A stretch of 64,000 nt of DNA from Paenibacillus bovis (GTDB taxonomy: Bacteria; Bacillota; Bacilli; Bacillales; Bacillaceae_C): the NCBI GenBank assembly GCA_007679095.1, contig VEFU01000006.1:1-64000 (forward strand), given 5' to 3'. A program made the translations under genes and the position numbers. Of this stretch, positions 61,842 to 64,000 are shown piece after piece. Position 1 is the first letter of the stretch. Each line of letters begins with the position of its first letter. Below the pieces are notes generated by a model. The model worked only from the letters and a program-made list of their open reading frames with translations, did not search any database and had not been told where the DNA came from.

Positions 61842-61865
61842 TATTTATAAATTTTTATAAAAAAA

Positions 61866-61903
61866 ATAAAGCCTTTTTAAAAAAGACTTTATTTTTTATT
61901 TTG
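61866..61903 (-). terminator. Terminator of parC
   Basis: On the minus strand AAAAAATAAAGTC and GGCTTTATTTTTTTT form an imperfect hairpin with T-run just after the parC stop codon. Confidence 0.75.
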
Positions 61904-64000
61904 TTAAGTTTGTGTTGACGGTATAATATCCCTCAATAGGAATAGTGATTTTCCATTTTGAGATTCATCAACTAAGAATGAGCCATTAGAATAGCGATCA
62001 TGGTATTTTAATGTCGTGCTGTCAATGACCTCTTCTGTTCCATTATCAGTTATCAATATAAACCGTTCTTGGTTATTTGTAATCTTCATACCGATAATGC
62101 GGTGTGGATTTGTTTTTAATTCGCGTAAAATAATAACTCCACGCTTGGCTCTAGTTGCTTTCTCAAACTCAGAAAGTTTCATTTTCTTAATGGCACCACG
62201 CTGGGTTGCAATAAGAACCCCAATATCTTCAAGCTGATAATTTGTAGGTAAAACTTCCCCACTAACTACATAATCATTCTCTTTTAAGTTGATTGCTTTT
62301 ACACCTGCTGCTCTAGCACCGACTTGATTTACTTCCTCTTCCGAATACCATAATGCATAGCCGCCTTCTGTTACGATAAATACATCCTGAGAACCATCTG
62401 TAACATGGACGCTAACTACTTCATCATCAGCTTTTAGGTTAATCGCTACAAGTGGGCGGGAATAACGTTGAGCCTTGTATAATAATAGAGATGATTTCTT
62501 AACCATACCATTTTTTGTAAAGAACATGATGAATTTATTTTCATCAAAATCCTTTACAGGGATTACTTCGATAATTTCCTCATCACGTGCTATTGGGATA
62601 ATGGAGGCAACATGCTGACCAAGGTCCTTCCATCTAATATCAGGAATTTCGTGGACTGGGAAGTATAAATAATTACCCTTATTAGTAAATAACAATAATG
62701 TATCTGTCGTATTTAGCTCGTGTAAGGCGATCAAACGATCGGTTTCTTTCATGGCTAAATCCTGACCGTTAGATGCGGTGTAAGAACGGAGACTCGTCCG
62801 TTTAATATAACCTTCTTTTGTGACAGAAACTATTACATCTTCATTAGGAATTAATACTTCCAGATTAATTTTTATTTCAGATATTTCATCTTCAATGACA
62901 GTTAAACGCTCATCATTATATGTCTTCTTAATTAACCTTAATTCTTTCTTAATCACATTTAGAAGCTTGCTTTCACTTTCTAAGATTTCTTTCAAATAAG
63001 CTATCGTATTCATTAACTCTTTTGCTTCTGTTTCCAGTGCAGTTATATCTGTATTTGTTAGTCGATACAATTGGAGTGAAACGATTGCTTCTGCTTGTTT
63101 TTCTGTAAAACTAAATTTTTCAATGAGGTTATCCTTCGCATCTCGCTTATCCTTTGAAGCACGAATGGTTGCGATAACTTCATCAAGGATAGATAAAGCC
63201 TTCATCAATCCTTCAACGATATGATGTCTTTCCTTTGCTTTTTCAAGTTCATACGTAGACCTGTTTTTAATTACTTCTTTTTGGTGGCCAATATATGCAT
63301 CTAAAAGTCCTAGTAACCCCATAAGCTTTGGCCGTTTTTCATCAATAGCAACCATATTAAAGTTATATGTTACTTGAAGATCACTATTTTTAAATAAGTA
63401 ATTTAAAACACCTTCTGCATTAGCATCTTTCTTCAATTCAACTACAATACGTAGACCTGTTCTATCGGTTTCGTCCCGAACTTCAGAAATTCCTTCTACT
63501 TTACGATCTAATCGAAACTCATCCATTTTCTTAACGAGATTTGCTTTATTTACTTCATAAGGAATCTCTGTTATGACAATTTGTTCACGTCCACCTCGAA
63601 CAGTTTCAATCGCAGTTTTCGCCCGGATAACCATTTTTCCTCTACCAGTTTTGTACGCCTTTTTAATACCATCAATACCTTGAATTATTCCACCTGTTGG
63701 AAAATCTGGTCCTTTTAATACTGTCATTAAATCTTCAACTGTACATGAAGGCTTATCCATTCTCATAATGACAGCATCTATCACTTCTCCTAAATGATGA
63801 GGGGGGATATCCGTAGCATAACCTGCGGAAATTCCAGTGGAGCCATTTACTAAGAGGTTTGGAAAGCGAGCTGGTAGAACAGTCGGTTCTGAAGATGTAT
63901 CATCAAAGTTAGGTACAAAATCAACTGTTCGTTTATCAATATCTCTTAATAACTCGGATGCTACTTTCGAAAGCCTTGCCTCTGTATATCTCATTGCGGC
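61904..64000 (-). CDS. parC: DNA topoisomerase IV subunit A, 5' end outside the window
   Basis: C-terminal 698 residues of the breakage-reunion subunit of topoisomerase IV, which separates linked daughter chromosomes. The fragment opens at AAMRYTEARL, where the Tyr is the DNA-joining residue, then PNFDDTSSEPTVLPARFPNLLVNG, the tower and coiled-coil parts (LLDAYIGHQKEVI, FSFTEKQAEAIVSLQLYRLTN) and a beta-pinwheel C-terminal domain with repeats like GYIKRTSLRSY, GMVKKSSLLLY and GAIKKMKLSEF. The GyrA box (QRRGGKG) is absent, which favours ParC over GyrA. The quinolone-resistance region lies beyond the window edge. parE would be expected further on. Confidence 0.95.
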   Translation of the reverse strand, partial: AAMRYTEARLSKVASELLRDIDKRTVDFVPNFDDTSSEPTVLPARFPNLLVNGSTGISAGYATDIPPHHLGEVIDAVIMRMDKPSCTVEDLMTVLKGPDFPTGGIIQGIDGIKKAYKTGRGKMVIRAKTAIETVRGGREQIVITEIPYEVNKANLVKKMDEFRLDRKVEGISEVRDETDRTGLRIVVELKKDANAEGVLNYLFKNSDLQVTYNFNMVAIDEKRPKLMGLLGLLDAYIGHQKEVIKNRSTYELEKAKERHHIVEGLMKALSILDEVIATIRASKDKRDAKDNLIEKFSFTEKQAEAIVSLQLYRLTNTDITALETEAKELMNTIAYLKEILESESKLLNVIKKELRLIKKTYNDERLTVIEDEISEIKINLEVLIPNEDVIVSVTKEGYIKRTSLRSYTASNGQDLAMKETDRLIALHELNTTDTLLLFTNKGNYLYFPVHEIPDIRWKDLGQHVASIIPIARDEEIIEVIPVKDFDENKFIMFFTKNGMVKKSSLLLYKAQRYSRPLVAINLKADDEVVSVHVTDGSQDVFIVTEGGYALWYSEEEVNQVGARAAGVKAINLKENDYVVSGEVLPTNYQLEDIGVLIATQRGAIKKMKLSEFEKATRAKRGVIILRELKTNPHRIIGMKITNNQERFILITDNGTEEVIDSTTLKYHDRYSNGSFLVDESQNGKSLFLLRDIIPSTQT

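Noticed and set aside
61718-61918. Plus-strand open reading of 66 codons between argC and parC
   Set aside because: It covers the arginine operon promoter and the parC terminator and is very AT-rich, with no initiation signal.

Overview
The window is chromosomal DNA of a low-GC, Gram-positive endospore-former type, most likely a Bacillaceae member (Bacillus/Oceanobacillus-like). The grounds are AT-rich coding sequence, strong AGGAGG-type ribosome sites with many TTG and GTG starts, hairpin-plus-T-run terminators, and gene families typical of Bacilli: CstR, YfhO/CsbB-like lipoteichoic acid glycosylation, class D sortase, LiaG-like DUF4097, FhuF and a PlcR-like peptide regulator. I see no rRNA, tRNA, CRISPR array, intact insertion sequence or prophage. 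Genus and species cannot be fixed from this stretch.

Layout. 0-4.4 kb: a DoxX-like membrane protein, a DHA2-type efflux pump, a free-standing LAGLIDADG endonuclease with a duplicated ribbon-helix-helix-like protein, then about 1 kb without an intact gene. 4.4-9.4 kb: a minus-strand operon (membrane protein, CcdA, TlpA/ResA-like thioredoxin, response regulator, histidine kinase) and a class D sortase whose upstream DNA carries the same 39-bp element as the operon. 9.4-16.4 kb: a methyltransferase, a YunD-like nucleotidase and a persulfide/sulfane-sulfur operon (DsrE-like, TusA-rhodanese, glutaredoxin, DsrE-like, rhodanese-persulfide dioxygenase, TusA, TSUP exporter), headed by CstR-type operators and a cstR gene with a -1 frameshift at a slippery heptamer. 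17-22.6 kb: an ECF sigma factor and probable anti-sigma factor in one operon with a three-part teichoic acid glycosylation set (GT2, GtrA, YfhO). 22.8-24.4 kb: an efflux pump behind a leader peptide and terminator.

24.4-30.8 kb: a VOC protein and divergent siderophore-iron uptake genes (fused permease and binding lipoprotein; ATPase and FhuF reductase) around two Fur-box-like sites, then another efflux pump. 30.8-34.3 kb: PadR-HAAS-DUF4097 and LemA-DUF3137 sets. 34.4-36.4 kb: an ABC-F ribosome-protection gene behind a legible ribosome-mediated attenuator. 36.5-46.1 kb: peptidase, metallo-hydrolase, a second PadR-HAAS pair, coiled-coil protein, CorA, APH-like kinase, an MFS carrier and a GH3 hexosaminidase. 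46.2-48.8 kb: a lipid-type operon (GT28-like, DedA, patatin). 49-53.3 kb: a papain-like enzyme and a candidate peptide-signalling system, in which a secreted precursor carries four copies of SDMPDLPTQH beside a PlcR/RNPP-type regulator and a divergent chemoreceptor. 53.4-64 kb: membrane and small proteins, a possible Staygreen-like protein, the arginine operon argCJBDF behind an ArgR-type site, and the 3' part of parC running off the window.

The standout is the four-copy signalling precursor with its regulator. Next come the frameshifted cstR, the shared promoter element tying a sortase to a thiol-redox/two-component operon, and two leader-controlled antibiotic-resistance-type genes.
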